Below are positions 33,411 through 49,700 of a DNA stretch of 64,000 nt, one piece after another. The DNA is from Strigops habroptila (Eukaryota > Chordata > Aves > Psittaciformes > Psittacidae): assembly GCF_004027225.2 (NCBI RefSeq), contig NC_044282.2, forward strand, positions 63,167,725 through 63,231,724. Direction: 5' to 3'. The stretch's first letter is position 1. Every line of letters begins with the position of its first letter. Made by a program: the position numbers and the translations under genes. Under the pieces are notes generated by a model that saw nothing but the letters and a program-made list of their open reading frames with translations, did not search any database and was not told where the DNA came from.

Positions 33411-35619
33411 ATGGCGCCGCGGCGGCCGGCGGAGTTGTACCGGGCGCCCTTCCCGCTCTACACCGTCCGGCTGCACCCGCGGCGGCCGCTCGCCATCACC
33501 GCCGGCGGCGGCGGTGCCGCCAAGACCGGCATCCGCAATGGCGTGGTGCGGCGTAGCGGGGACGCGGAGGGCGGGCGGGCGGGAGGACCAGGGTGGGCGC
33601 GGCGGTGGAGGGGGCAGCGGGTCTGGCGGGGGCTGAGGCCGTGGGGTCGGCCCCGGCGTGGGCAGGTCCCCGCCGCGGAGCCGGGTCTGAGGCCTTGCCC
33701 CGTCCTGCAGCATTTTCTGCAGCTGGAGCAGATCGGCGGGCAGCTCAGCGCCTCCCTGCTGCACTCGCACGACACCGAGACCCGCGCCACTATGACCATG
33801 GCGCTGGCCGACGACATCATTGCGGCGGGGCAGGACGCCAGCTGCCACATCCTGCGGTTTAGCCTGCGGGCGCCCGAGCCCGCTGCTGGACGCAACGGTG
33901 AGAGCCCGCTGTTCCCAGGGGAGGCAGGGACAGCACCTGCTCTGGTGGAGTGGGATGGTCTGTGGGGCGCTTTGGGGGTGGGGCAGTGACCTGGACCCCT
34001 CCCAGGCTTGCCCCGCTTCTCCCGGGCCTTCGGGAGGAGCTGTGTCAGGGCTCTGGGTCGTCTACCCCACCACAGGCAGCAGGGAGAAGGGGCCACGGAA
34101 GCGGAAGGGCCCCAGTCCAGTGGGGCAAGATGAGACACAGAGTCAGACAAGTGAGGTGACGGTAGAGAGTTTGCACAGCGTCCGCACAGATTTCAGCCCT
34201 GATGCCCTGCAGAAGGCTGTAAGGTTCAATGCAGACTGCTCACTGCTTGTCACCGGTGGTGCTGATGGCTTCCTACGCCTCTGGGAGGTAGGCAGGGGAG
34301 AGCTGAGGCTGGATATTACCATGGCAGTATTGTTGTTTGCCTGGTGGGTGGTATGATGCCCAGCAGTGCTGCATCAGCAGTGCCTGTGGCTCTGTAATGC
34401 TGCATCTTCCCCCAGCAACCCTGGGGCTGCTGTGGGTCCCGGCCTGTGGGGGACAGCTCCAATGCCTGCTCTGCCCTTGCAGTTCCCCAGCATGAAGAAG
34501 ACACTGGAGTTCAAAGCCCATGATGGGGAGATCGAAGATATCGCGCTGGGCCCTGACAACAAGGTGGGCATCAGACGTCTCTCTGGCCCTGTGGGGAGAG
34601 CCCTCCTCAGACGACTGCGCTTTCTGCGCACAGGTGGTGACAGCGGGACGGGACTTCCAGTGCTGCGTGTGGCAGCAGGACCAGCTGGTGATGGGGCTAT
34701 GCTGGAACGAGAACCTGCCTGGCATCCCTGACAGGGCTTACCGCTACCAGGCCTGCCGGTGAGGGTGGGGAGCTGGCGGCAGCCCCGGGTGAAGGGAATA
34801 GGGATGTCAGTGTTGGCCGTGGCAACTGATGCACCCTGAGCTCTCCCATGACAGGTTTGGGACGGTGGAGGACAACGCTGGGGCACTGCGGCTCTACACG
34901 GTTCAGGTGCCCCACAAGCGGGAGCGCCGCCCCCCTCCCTGCTACCTGACCAAGTGGGATGGGAAGAGCTTCCTGCCACTGCTGACCCGGCCCTGCGGCA
35001 CTGAGGTCATCTCCTGCTTCTCCATAAGGTACCTCAGGGCTGGCCAGGCACGGGGTGGGGGCTGCGGCAGCCCCCTCTCACTGTCTGACCCCCCACAGTG
35101 ACTCAGGTACCTTCCTGGGACTAGGCACGGTGACGGGCTCTGTTGCCATCCACATTGCCTTCTCGCTGCAGGTGAGGTGCAGGGCGATGTGGCTTGGTGG
35201 GGATGGGTACAGGGGCAGCCACAGTGACCCCCTCCCTTCCCGGGGCCACACTGTCCTGCCCCCTGTCTTTCCCCACAGAGGCTGTACTATGTGAAGGAGG
35301 CCCATGGCATCGTGGTGACAGACATGGCTTTTGTCCCTGAGAGCCGACATGGACGGGAGCTGCTGGCAGGGAACGAGGCTGCCCTGCTCAGCGTTGCTGT
35401 TGACAGCCGTTGCAAGCTGCACCTTCTGCCCAGCCGACGTAGGTGCTGGGGGGCTGCCACGGCACTGGGCCCATCCTCCAGTCCGGGTGGTGGTCACCTG
35501 CCTTCACCCTGCTCTGCTCCACAGGCTCCCTCCCTGTCTGGCTGCTGCTGCTGCTCTGCGCCGGGCTCATCGTGGCTGCCATCCTGCTGCTGCAACTCAC
35601 TTTCCCGGGCTTCCTGTAG
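33411..35619 (+). CDS. PREB: Prolactin regulatory element-binding protein, SEC12 orthologue
   Basis: ER membrane guanine-nucleotide exchange factor for SAR1, starting COPII vesicle coats; also reported as a transcription factor. Exons 33411-33545, 33711-33897, 34076-34287, 34483-34563, 34634-34758, 34855-35028, 35099-35171, 35279-35438 and 35525-35619 give 413 residues (human 417). Seen: the N-terminus [30 protein letters not shown] (the potassium-binding K-loop region of Sec12), WD-like blades such as [16 protein letters not shown] and [16 protein letters not shown], and a C-terminal membrane anchor ([20 protein letters not shown]) that leaves the propeller in the cytosol. ATTAAA at 35818-35823 is the probable poly(A) signal. 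Confidence 0.97.
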
Positions 35620-35817
35620 CTCCCCGGCCCGAGGTGGGCCCCCGGGGCTGGGCAGACCCCGCCGGGCCGGGCCCACCCCCTGCAAACTGTGAAGAGGATG
35701 AGGGACCAGCCCCGGCGCTGGCGCTCGGGGTGTGAACGGGGGAGCCCGGGAACGGTGCTGGCGGCCGTGTGGGGCGGGCCCCGGCAAAGAGGGGTCCCGT
35801 TGCCCCGCCGCCGCTAA

Positions 35818-35823
35818 TTAAAA
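35818..35823 (+). terminator. PREB: PREB poly(A) signal
   Basis: ATTAAA variant about 200 bases after the stop codon. There is no other candidate before the CGREF1 promoter. Confidence 0.65.
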
Positions 35824-36546
35824 CCGGAGGGAGAAAGCAGCGCTGTCCCCTGCCTGCGGGGGGAGCGGGTGGGCTCCGTGCACGGGAGGAGCCGTGGGGA
35901 GAGCGGCGGGGCCGGGGCAGCTGCTGTCCGCCCTGGCCACGCCCCGCGGGGCAGCCCAGCCCTATAACAACTCGCCGCTGGCGCTGTGGCCCCGCCCCGG
36001 AGCGAGCGTGTGTCACGGCTGTGGCCGTCTTTGGCGCTGGCACAGGCGTCGGGTGCCCGTTAACCCTTGCACTGCCGGCGGGACGTGGTCTGGCTCACCC
36101 CCGAGGGACGGGCGAAGGGTCGGCGGGCGGACGGGTCGGTCCGACCGGTGCCGGTGGCGGGGGATGTCAGCTACGTGGCCTCAGGCGGGGCGGGCGGCGC
36201 CAAGACGTGGGACAGGGCCGGGTGAGGGGGCACCGTGGGATGCCAGGGGGCTGCACTGTGTGTGCAGCGTGTGCTCCTCACGGCAGGACGGGGTGCGTGT
36301 GTGTGAGCAGTGCACCGCCCAGCGCCTCCCCCCCCCGCTCGGTGCCAACGTGTCCCCGCCGCGCTGGACCCGGTGGACGCTCCCCGAAGCTCCTCGCCCC
36401 TCCCAGGGCTGCCGCTCCCGCCCAGTAGGGATGTGGGGCTGGCGGTACCGGAGGGCTCCGGGACGGGTGGAGGGGGCTGTGACTGTGACCTCTCCCAGGG
36501 GCGCTCACTCTGCGCCTCTCACCCGACTGTAGCCTCGGGTCGCAGG

Positions 36547-37888
36547 ATGAGGAACGCGCTGGTGCTGCTGCTGCCTCTGCTGCTGGTACCGCGGGCGCGG
36601 GCTGCCCCGCAGGGCGGGGGGCACAGGTATGAATGAGGGGGTGCAAGGGGGAATGTTCATGGATGAGCGGGATGCGCAGGTGAGGTTTGGGTACACAGGT
36701 AGACAGGACGCACAGTAATGGGTGGTCCTGTAGTTGCCCAGTCAAGGATGAGGATCGCTGGGGTGGCCACAGGGCTGTGGGGACCATTGATGGAGTGAAT
36801 GCTGTGAGGACATCAGGCCAGGCCAGGGCAGGCACTATGCCCTCCCCCAGGGGCACAGGTAACCCCCCCTCTCCTGGGCAGGCCTGAGGACCCCACAGCC
36901 ATGAGACTGGATCCTGATTTTGACCCACTGAGCCTGGAGTTGCCTACACTGCTGTGAGTCCCTGCCCCACAGGAGCTCCACGGCACTGGGGGCTGTGGAT
37001 CGGGGGGATCAACTAGTGGGTGGGGGGCATGGGCAGCACCCAGCTGGCTGTGGGGCAGGGTGCTCCTGGGGACAGCTATAGGATGCAGCAGCCCTGGAGC
37101 TGGCCATAGGGCATGCTGTGGGACAGGGGTGATGTGTGCCTACCTGCAGCCCCACTGTCCCCAGGCTGCTGCAGAGTACGGTGCGGAGCCTGGGGATGCT
37201 GGAGCAAGACGTGGAGGCCCTGACACGTGAGCAGGGTAAGGGTGTGGGGCACTGGGGGTCCAATAGGAGCAGGAATGCAGCCCCAGCCCCACTGTGACCC
37301 GTGCCCCACAGCCCTGCTCTACCTCTTCGTGCTGCACGACCATGACCAAAACAGGTGCCTGGATGGGCTAGAGCTGCTGCATCTGCTGGGCACGGTGCTG
37401 GCACAGCGGAACAGGGGGCAGCCGCACCCTGACAAGGTACATTCCATGGGGCCAGCCCCTTTCACCCCACAGAGCTCCCGGGCTGGGCCCTCACCCCATC
37501 CCTGTCCCCATAGGTGGTTGTGCTGGTGGACCAAGCCTTGGAGACGCAGGACATGAACAGGGATGGGCTCCTCGACCCCCCCGAGCTGCTGCTCGACCCC
37601 CCTAAGTGGCTGCTGTCACCTGGCCAAGGCCAGGGACCCCCATGGCCACCTCTCCTGCAGCACCCCGGGGAACCAGAGGTGCTCGGGGGGGACATGGAGG
37701 TGAATGGCCCTGGGCAGGCAGAGAAGCAGGAAGAGGGGCAGGCAGCTCTTCAGGCTGAAACACCCCAGGCTGAATCCCCTGATGCTGGACTCGTGGAGGC
37801 AGAGGACACTCCCAAGATTGAAGCTCCTGAGGCTGAAGCCCCGGAGGCAGAGGTAGCCCCAGTATGGGGGGACCCCGAGGAGGGGTAG
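36547..37888 (+). CDS. CGREF1: Cell growth regulator with EF-hand domain 1
   Basis: Secreted Ca2+-binding protein linked in mammals to growth inhibition and adhesion. Exons 36547-36626, 36882-36953, 37165-37235, 37312-37436 and 37514-37888 give 240 residues. A signal peptide (NALVLLLPLLLVPRARA) leads. Two EF-hands follow: DHDQNRCLDGLELL and DMNRDGLLDPPELL, both with acidic residues at positions 1, 3 and 12. The C-terminus is a low-complexity Glu/Ala/Pro tail with repeated EAPEAE and AETPQAES words, shorter than the repeat-rich human tail. Exon 3 could start at 37151 instead of 37165, in a different frame offset. No clear poly(A) signal follows before the KHK 3' end. Confidence 0.92.
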
Positions 37889-38077
37889 GTAGCAGGGCTG
37901 TGGGCAGGGCTGCTCCCTGCCCCACTCAGGGCACTTAGCATGGGGGCTCCCCCATCCTCCAGCAGGGCCAGGGTTGCATTGTTTGCTCCTGTAACACGCC
38001 GGGACAGAGAAATACAGACACTGCCACCAGTGCTCACCTGGGTCAATGCAGGAGACGGCCATGGGGCACTGTGGGGG

Positions 38078-38083
38078 TTTATT
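38078..38083 (-). terminator. KHK: KHK poly(A) signal
   Basis: AATAAA on the minus strand about 70 bases past the KHK stop. CGREF1 and KHK converge here. Confidence 0.8.
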
Positions 38084-38153
38084 GGCAGTGGGGTTGAGGG
38101 TGCCGGGTGTGTGGGGAGTTGCATGGGGCAGGGCACAGGAATGGGTGCTTGGC

Positions 38154-40837
38154 TTAAACGATGCCATCGAAGCCCTGGATCCCACATTTCCTGCCTGCGA
38201 TGCGGCAGCCGAAGGTAATGGCATCCTGCAGGGTCTTCCCTGGGGAATGGGGGGGTCAGTCCTGCCAGGCCGGGCCGGGCCAAGCTGAGCTGTGGCTGTG
38301 CTGTGGCTGTGCTGACCCATGGCCATTCTGTGGCTGTGCCACGCACTCACCTGCCGAGAGCGCAAAGATGACAGCAGCGTTGAAGGTGTCCCCGGCACCC
38401 AGCGTGTCCACGAGGGTCTCTGGGGGGAAGGCATCCGAGTGCACCAGCTCCCCACCCGGCCCTATGGCGTCGGCCCCCTCCTCGGCCCAGGCGCAGATCA
38501 GTATGGCGCTGGGGGTAGAGGGGTGGGTGTGGGATGCAGCCGTGCCCCCCTGCCCCAACTGGCACCCCTGGACCCCCCCGTACCCTGGCTGGACGCGGCT
38601 GCGCAGCCCCCGCAGCGCCTCGGGGGCCGACCGGTACCCAAAGTGCTGGGCCAAGTCCTTGCTGATGAACACCTGCAGCAGAGGGGCTGAGGTGGGGGGG
38701 GGACACCGCGACTGTGCCAGCACCGCGACTGACCCCCTCGACTCTGTCTGCCGCCCCAACTGCCCTCCTGACCTCGACTGTCCCTCCTAGACCGCAAATG
38801 CACCCCCAGACCCCGACTGCACCCCTACACCCCCAACCACACGCTGCCATGCCTCTGCACAGACAGTACCCACCCCTCCCCCGCCTGCACCCCATTGCTC
38901 CAAATGCACCTCCTGCGCCCGGCTGCCCCTCATCCCCATCGCGCCCCACACTTACACCCCAACTACTGCCGCCCCTCCCCGCCCAGGGCCCGTGGCCACG
39001 TCCCTAATTCCGTCCCCAGCCAATAGCTCTGCCCCGTCCCACGGATAGCCCTGCCCCGCACCACGTCGCCCAGCCCCATCAGCGGCAAATGCTCCTCCCG
39101 CGGCTTCTCCAGCTCCACCGAGGTGCGGACCCGCTCCTCCGGTGGCCGAGTCCGGTTGTGCCGCTCCACCCGCTGCATCATCACTGCCTGCTCCGCCGCG
39201 TTACGGGCCTGCGGGGACGCACACCGGCTGCTTAGGGCACAACCGGAGTACCTTCGACCGGCATCGGGATGTCCAGCCCAGCCCCGGAGTGTCCCCCCAG
39301 CACCGGGATGTCCCTCCCCCAACCCTCGGTTCCTCCCTTCTGGCCCCGGGATCACCTCCTCAGCCGCTGTCCCCCCCCGGCTCCGGGATGCCCCCCCGAA
39401 CTCCAAGGGCTCCGGTTCCTCCCAGCCCGGGGCTCACCTCCCAGTGGATCCACTTGTACTGGGAGAGGTCGACCCGCTCAAAGTCGAGGGCTGTTACGTC
39501 GGGCAGATTCCTGCAAGTGGGTGGTCAGGCAGGGCAGGGGACACTGGCCACAGCGTAGGGTGGCTCCGGGTGACCCCCAGCCGGGGGTGAAGGGCTCGGT
39601 GCTGCCGGGGCAGAGGTCCCCACGGGGTGGCACCACCCGCGTGAATCATTAATCTTTAATGATGGCACAGTGGGACCCTGAGATGGACTCAAAGGGCAGT
39701 GTGACAGTGTGATGCTCATCATCCCCAGGCATCACAGCTCTGCATGAGCATGGCCAGCATGACACCAAGGTAAAGGCTGTAGTTGCCCTGCTGGCACAGC
39801 CATGGCCAAGGAAGCGCTGTCCCACACAGGGACACCACCACCAATCACGGCGATGGCACAGGGTCAATCAGGGGCTGTGGAACGATTGACAGCCATTGCA
39901 TGTGCAGGATTACAGGGAATCACTTGATCTGGAAGCAGTAGCCCCAGCAGGCACCAGCAGAGCCTTGGCCCAGAGCTGAGCACTGTGTGATCCCAGGCTG
40001 CAGGGGAGGCCCCGGGTGCCTGGCTGCGCCAAGTGATGCCCACTGGGTGATGGGGCTGGGGCTGGTGCCCTTACGTGTCGTAGAGCACGATGGTCCGGGT
40101 GCCGCTGGCGGCGCTGACAACGCAGCAGGCACAGGGCATGTCCCCGCGGGGCTGCCACGCCACGTGTGTCACATCCACGCCCCGGCGCCGGAAATCCGCC
40201 ACAATGAAACTTGGGGGACAGAGAGCAGGGTGAGGGGCGCCACGCACCCGCAGGCGTGCAGGATGGTGCGAGTGCCCCGGCTGGTGCTGGCGATGACGAC
40301 GGAGGTGGGCAGGCAGCTGGTGGGCTGTGGCACCACATGGCCCACGTCCACCCCGTAGTGCCGCAGGTCAGCCAGGACGAAGCTGCCAGCAGGAGAGATG
40401 CGGAGGGGCCGGTGGAAGTGTCAGGGTAGGGCCCCGCAGGCGGCCCGGACCCCCCATCCCGCTCCCCACTTACTCAGCAGCGTGCCCGGTGGCCAGTGAG
40501 CCCATGAAGGCACAGGGGGCTCCCAGCAGCGCCAGCACCGTGCAGGAGTTGGAGGCATTCCCGCCCCGCTGCCATCGCTGCGACACACACCTGCAAGGCC
40601 ACGGGCCGTAGGCACCGGGACAGACCCGGGAGGGACCTCGGCAGCGCCCGGCGGAGCTGCCCCCCCCTCGCAGCCCACCCGCTGGTACCTGGTGTCGGAG
40701 TCCTCGGCAGGATATGCCTCCACCACGCTAATGATGTCCAAGCACACCAGCCCCACGCACAGGATCCGCTTCTCCGGGCCGGGGACAGAGACAGGGCCGG
40801 GGACGAGTCCGGGGTTCCGCCGGGCGGCCGCTGCCAT
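38154..40837 (-). CDS. KHK: Ketohexokinase (fructokinase)
   Basis: Cytosolic PfkB-family kinase that phosphorylates fructose to fructose-1-phosphate. Minus-strand exons 40837-40689, 40590-40474, one of two exon 3 copies (40382-40248 or 40209-40075), 39510-39438, 39208-39062, 38672-38584, 38508-38351 and 38239-38154 give 317 residues with either exon 3. Landmarks: [35 protein letters not shown] (substrate pocket), [13 protein letters not shown] and the PfkB signature [18 protein letters not shown] with the catalytic Asp of GAGD. The C-terminus GFDGIV equals human. The N-terminus is about 19 residues longer than the 298-residue human enzyme, Pro/Arg-rich. It shares a CpG region with the kinase gene to the right. 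Confidence 0.97.
40075..40209 (-). other. KHK: KHK alternative exon 3, A-like copy
   Basis: 135-base exon encoding [19 protein letters not shown] and TRTIVLYDT, the type with DFRRRGVDV that I associate with peripheral KHK-A. It has the same phase and length as the exon at 40248-40382, so inclusion of both would duplicate 45 residues. The acceptor is CCCCCAAG and the donor GTAAGG. Confidence 0.88.
40248..40382 (-). other. KHK: KHK alternative exon 3, C-like copy
   Basis: 135-base exon encoding [17 protein letters not shown] and [19 protein letters not shown], the type with DLRxYxVD that I associate with hepatic KHK-C. It lies upstream of the A-like copy in the transcript. The donor is a weaker GTGCGTGG. 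Mutually exclusive use is known in mammals and inferred here. Confidence 0.87.
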
Positions 40838-41120
40838 CGCCGGGGCCGCTCCGCTTCGCTCCGCTTCGGTACCGGCACCGCCGATAGGCCCCGCCCCCTC
40901 CACAGGCCCTGCCCCCTGCGCCGGGCCCCGCCTCCCTACACCGCGCCCTTCCAAGGGAGACCAATCAGAGAGCACCTCTGTGGGCGGGGCGAGGGAGGGG
41001 TTAGGTCCCGCCCGCCCACACCCACACCGCGCGAACTCTCCCGTGCGCATGCGCAGTATGTCCGCGTGCGCAGCCGGCAGGGGCGTGCGGGGCTGCACGT
41101 GCCGCCCCGCCGTCCCGCGT
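40838..41120. promoter_or_regulatory. CpG promoter region upstream of KHK
   Basis: GC boxes (GGGGCGGGGC-type on either strand), CGCATGCGCAGTA (an NRF1-like palindrome near 41045-41058) and dense CpG. It drives KHK leftwards and may also serve the kinase gene to the right, whose first exons are not located. Confidence 0.6.
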
Positions 41121-41964
41121 GCCGTTTGCACCCACCCCCCCCCATGCACCCCCTTCCCCATGCACCCCCCGTACACCCCCTCATGCACCACCCTCTGTCA
41201 ACACCCCCTTTGTACAGCCCGGTGCCTGTGCACCCCCCCCCCGTTGAGGTGCTGTAAGGTGACATGCACCAGGGTCAGGGTGCAGCCAGGGGTGGACTCT
41301 GCCCTGGTCCCCATCCAGCTCTCCTCGGCACGGGGCACAGGTCAGGGTGCAGTGGGGTGCAGCGAGTCACAGCGGGCGCAGGCGTGGGTTGGCACGTGCT
41401 GGTTAACGTGTTACCGACAGTAACAGGGGCTGGGAGGGGACGGCGGCAGGCACGGGGAGCAGGTAGGCATGGGCATGGGGTGGGTAATGGAGCTGAGCCA
41501 CAGGGTCTGGCAGAGCATTCAGGAGAGGTCACCACGTCTATGTGCCATGGCAGAGGCTGTGCAGAGGCCCGTGGCTCCCTCGTGCTAGCGGCGCAACCTT
41601 TGCACGGGGCAGGGAGTGTCTGGCACCCGCTGTGCTGCAGCGGGACAGAGCCTGTGGATGGCTGTGTGGGGTTGGGGCACCCATGGGATCCTCCTGTGGT
41701 GCTGCTGGGGCTGAGAACCTGGCACTATGGGGTCCTGTGTGTCCCACACTGTGTCACAGCCAGATGTGCTGTGCCAAGGCGAATAGCACGGGTGGGGATA
41801 TGTGGGGTCACGTGGGGACATGTGGGGTTATCTGGAGCTGTGTGGGGTCATGTGGGGCCATGTGGGAACATGTGGGGCCATGATCCTGCACCCCAGAGAG
41901 CATCTCTCCTCTGTTTCCACGTGCCCACCCTGTGCTGGGGTGATGCTGAGCTGTCCCTTCACAG
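41121..41964 (+). other. Sequence between KHK promoter and first located kinase exon
   Basis: Probably 5' UTR or intron of the kinase gene, because a clean acceptor (CCTTCACAG) at 41957-41965 precedes its first coding exon. A short tandem repeat of about ten bases, CATGTGGGGT/C, fills 41800-41881. No coding exon was recognised upstream, but a short zipper exon could be missed. Confidence 0.5.
41800..41881. repeat. Short tandem repeat, CATGTGGGG unit
   Basis: Seven to eight imperfect copies of a 9-11-base unit (GTGGGGTCAT, GTGGGGACAT, GTGGGGCCAT) directly upstream of the kinase coding start. Confidence 0.8.
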
Positions 41965-41973
41965 GGCACAGGG

Positions 41974-46499
<4,526 letters not shown>

Positions 46500-46545
46500 T
46501 AGCAGCAAGACCCATGGGCCCATGGTGGGACCCCCAGTACGGGCC

Positions 46546-46551
46546 AATAAA
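46546..46551 (+). terminator. Poly(A) signal of the PRKG-type kinase gene
   Basis: AATAAA 47 bases after the stop. The convergent EMILIN1 signal lies only 56 bases further, so the two 3' ends nearly touch. Confidence 0.85.
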
Positions 46552-46606
46552 CAGTGGGGGCACAGGAAGGAGCCGGAGCCATGGCTACAAAACCCGGTGC
46601 CGCATC

Positions 46607-46612
46607 TTTATT
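46607..46612 (-). terminator. EMILIN1: EMILIN1 poly(A) signal
   Basis: AATAAA on the minus strand, 170 bases past the EMILIN1 stop. Confidence 0.85.
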
Positions 46613-46781
46613 TCGTGGGGGGCGGTGGGGGGCTGGGGTGGGCGGGGTGGGTCTGAGGCACGTGGCAGTGGGGTAGGAATGAGGAGTAGGAGGTGCTGAT
46701 AAATAATGGGGTGGGTGGGGGGTTCCTGGTGGGGTGTGGGGACCCCCCATGCCTGGGGGGTGTCCCAAGGGTCGGGTGGCT

Positions 46782-49700
46782 CTAGGGCTCCTCGGCGTCG
46801 TAGAGCAGGGCCCCGCTGAAGACAGTGAGGGGCTCGTCGGGCGCATGGGCCAGGCGCCCCGAGACCAGGTCCACGCAGAGGGTCTCACCGGCTGCCAGAG
46901 GCAGCAGGAGGCTGAAGACACCGAGTGAGCCGGGGCTGGGCTGCAGCGCAGCCACTGGCTCCTTCTCCAGCCCCTCGGGCTGGAACCCAGCTGAGTCCAG
47001 GCGGGCGATGCCCAAGTTGGAGCGGGACAGCACAGCCTCCAGCTTCTCGCCCTTGTGTCCTGTCAGCACCGCGCTCACCAGGTACCGCCCGCTCACCGGT
47101 GCTGTGAACATGCCTGAGGCCAGGGGTGATGGGCATCAGCGCCAGCGGCGACCCCAGCCCCACTGACCCCCCCATGCCCCTGGAGTGGGCTCTACACCCC
47201 TGGGCTCCCTCACTGCACCCCACGGCTGTTGATTCACCTATGGTATGGGCATAGCATCCCTGAGGACACCCCCATCCCATGGCTTTTCAGGGCACCCCAG
47301 GGTCATGATTAAGCCATGTCCGTGGAACCCCCACTGTAGTCCCTGTCCCACCCCAGACCCCACCCTGCCCCACACATGGGGGGCCGTGTGGCCACTCACC
47401 CGTCTCGGGGTCGTAGGCACCGCCGTCGTTGAGCAGGACCTGGTCGAAGGGGACGGTGCCCGGCTCCGTGCGCCGGGTGCTCAGGGCAGCCGAGAAGGCA
47501 ACACGGGGCACAGAGCCCGGCTCCCCCACGTCGCCTAGGCACCATGTCAGGATGGGGCACCTCGAATTGGCGCCCCCAGCCTCGAACCCCCATACCTGCC
47601 CCTTTCCTGCATCCATGTCCCCTCCTCCTTGACCACATCCGTCCCTTGTGCCCCCAGCTGTGCCCGTCACCTGAGGCTGCCCAGTGTCCCCACATATCTC
47701 CCAATCTCATGTGCTCCCCTCACCCCATGCCCCCACTCCTAGATGCCATTGTAGCCTCCCCAGCCCCCATGTCCCCCTCCAGTTCCTAGCCTCTCATGCC
47801 CTGCCCAAAGCTCCCCCAGTCCCCAGCCCTCCATGCTCCCCCCAAGCTCCCAGCCTTACCTCTCTCTCCTGGCAGCCCTAGGAGGGAAGATAAGTTGGGG
47901 TTGCAGGGCCAGCACGGTGCAGGACCCCCAGGCACAGGGTCCAGCCATGCCAGTGCTGCTCCACTGTGGGTGACGGGGCACTCAGGGGCTGCTTCTTACC
48001 TTGGGGGCCCATGGGGCCTTGTTCTCCATCCTTGCCGGGGGGCCCAGCAGGGCCAGGGGATCCCATCTCACCCTTGGGGCCAATGGGTCCAGGGGGGCCA
48101 GGAGGGCCTGAGGGGAGGATAGGGTTAAAGCTGCCCCAGCCCCACATCCCTATGCTTTGTGCCCCCACCTCCCCATGGCTTGAGCTCCCACACCTTGTGC
48201 CCTCACATCCCCATGACTTGTGTCCCCATGCCCTCATGCACTGCAACCCCATGTCTCCACAACTTGGGCCCCCACGTACTTGTTCCTTTCATCCCCATAT
48301 CCCCACTGCCCCCCACCCCTGTGATTTGAGCTCCCATGACTTGCGTCCCTATGTCCCCACAGCCCCATGTCCCCATGGTTTGTGTCCCCACATATTGAGC
48401 CCCACATCCCCATGGATGGCAGTCCCACACCCCGCAGCCTCTTGCTGTCCTGTGTCCCCACACCCCAACACCCTCAGGCCCCCCCAGCCATGCCGCCACC
48501 TCCCCACACTTCACCACTCTCCAGTGACCCCAGGCCCCTACATCCCCACAATGCCCCATGCTCCCGCACCGGTGAGGTCCCTCGCAGTCAGGCTCAGCAC
48601 ATCTCCACGCAGGTGCTCCAGGCTGGCATTGAGGGCTCCGAGGCGGCGCTGGAGCTGCGCCTGCAGCGCCTTCTCCAGCAGCGCAGCCTTGGTGCCGGCC
48701 GTGCCGTTCAGCTCCCGCACCGCGGCCCACAGCCCAGCCACGTGCCGGCCCAGGCCATCGCGGACACCCCGCAGCCCGCCTGCCACGGCCTCCAGCTGCT
48801 CGCAGACACCCTCCAGCTTGGCCACGCGCGGCTCCAGGCCGGCCGGGCAGCCCCCAGTGCGTGCCAGCTCCCGCGCCAGCGCCTCCAGCCGCTCCTCGCT
48901 CTCGGCCTCCCGCGCTGCCGCCGCCGCTGCCGCCTGGTCCAGCTCGGACACGATGCGGTCGGTGATGGTGCCCAGCTGGCGCTGCCGGGCGTCCTGCTGG
49001 TCCAGAGCATCCTGCAGCCCCTCCACCGTAGCGTTGAGCCCGCTCAGGGAGAGCAGCGCTGACGCCAGCTCGCCCCGCAGCGCCCGCAGCTCTGAGGGCG
49101 ATGTGCCCCCGAAGACGCTGAACCCTTCCAGCGGGGCCTCTGGCTCCAGCTCTGGTGCAGCGAGGCTGGGCTGCAGTGGGCGGCAGGCGGCAGTGCAGGC
49201 GTCCACCTCAACCCGCAGCTGCTCCAGCTCCCCAGGCAGCAGTGGGGCACAGGGCTGGGGGCAGCGGCCGCCACTCGCCCCCCCCAGCTCGGCCTCCAGC
49301 CACTCCGTCCGGTTGCGGAGCTGCGCCAGCTCCTCCGCCATGGTGCCCCCCGGCTCCAGCTGTGCCAGCAGCCGTGCCAGTGCCTCCCCCTGCGCCCCCA
49401 GCATCTCCCGCAGCTCCCCCCCCTCTGCCCTTAGACCCCGCAGCATCCCTGCCAGCCCGTCCCCACCGGCCCCCAGGGCCTGGAGCTGCCCCTCAGTGTC
49501 CTGCAGCCGCTGCTCCAGCTGCTGCAGCAGTGTTCCGAGCTGCCCGTCCTGGCTGCCCGTGGGTGGTGCTACACAGGGCTGGCTGCAGCTGGCCAGCAGC
49601 CCCTCCAGCTCGGTCAGACGGGCACCACGCTGCGCCCCGCTTGCTGCGAGCCCTTCTACGGCCCGGCTCAGGTTGGCCACACGTCCCGGCAGCCCGCTGT

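Noticed and set aside
40075-40382. One of the two KHK exon 3 copies as a dead duplicate
   Set aside because: Both have open frames, equal length, equal phase and usable splice sites, and each resembles a different known isoform segment.
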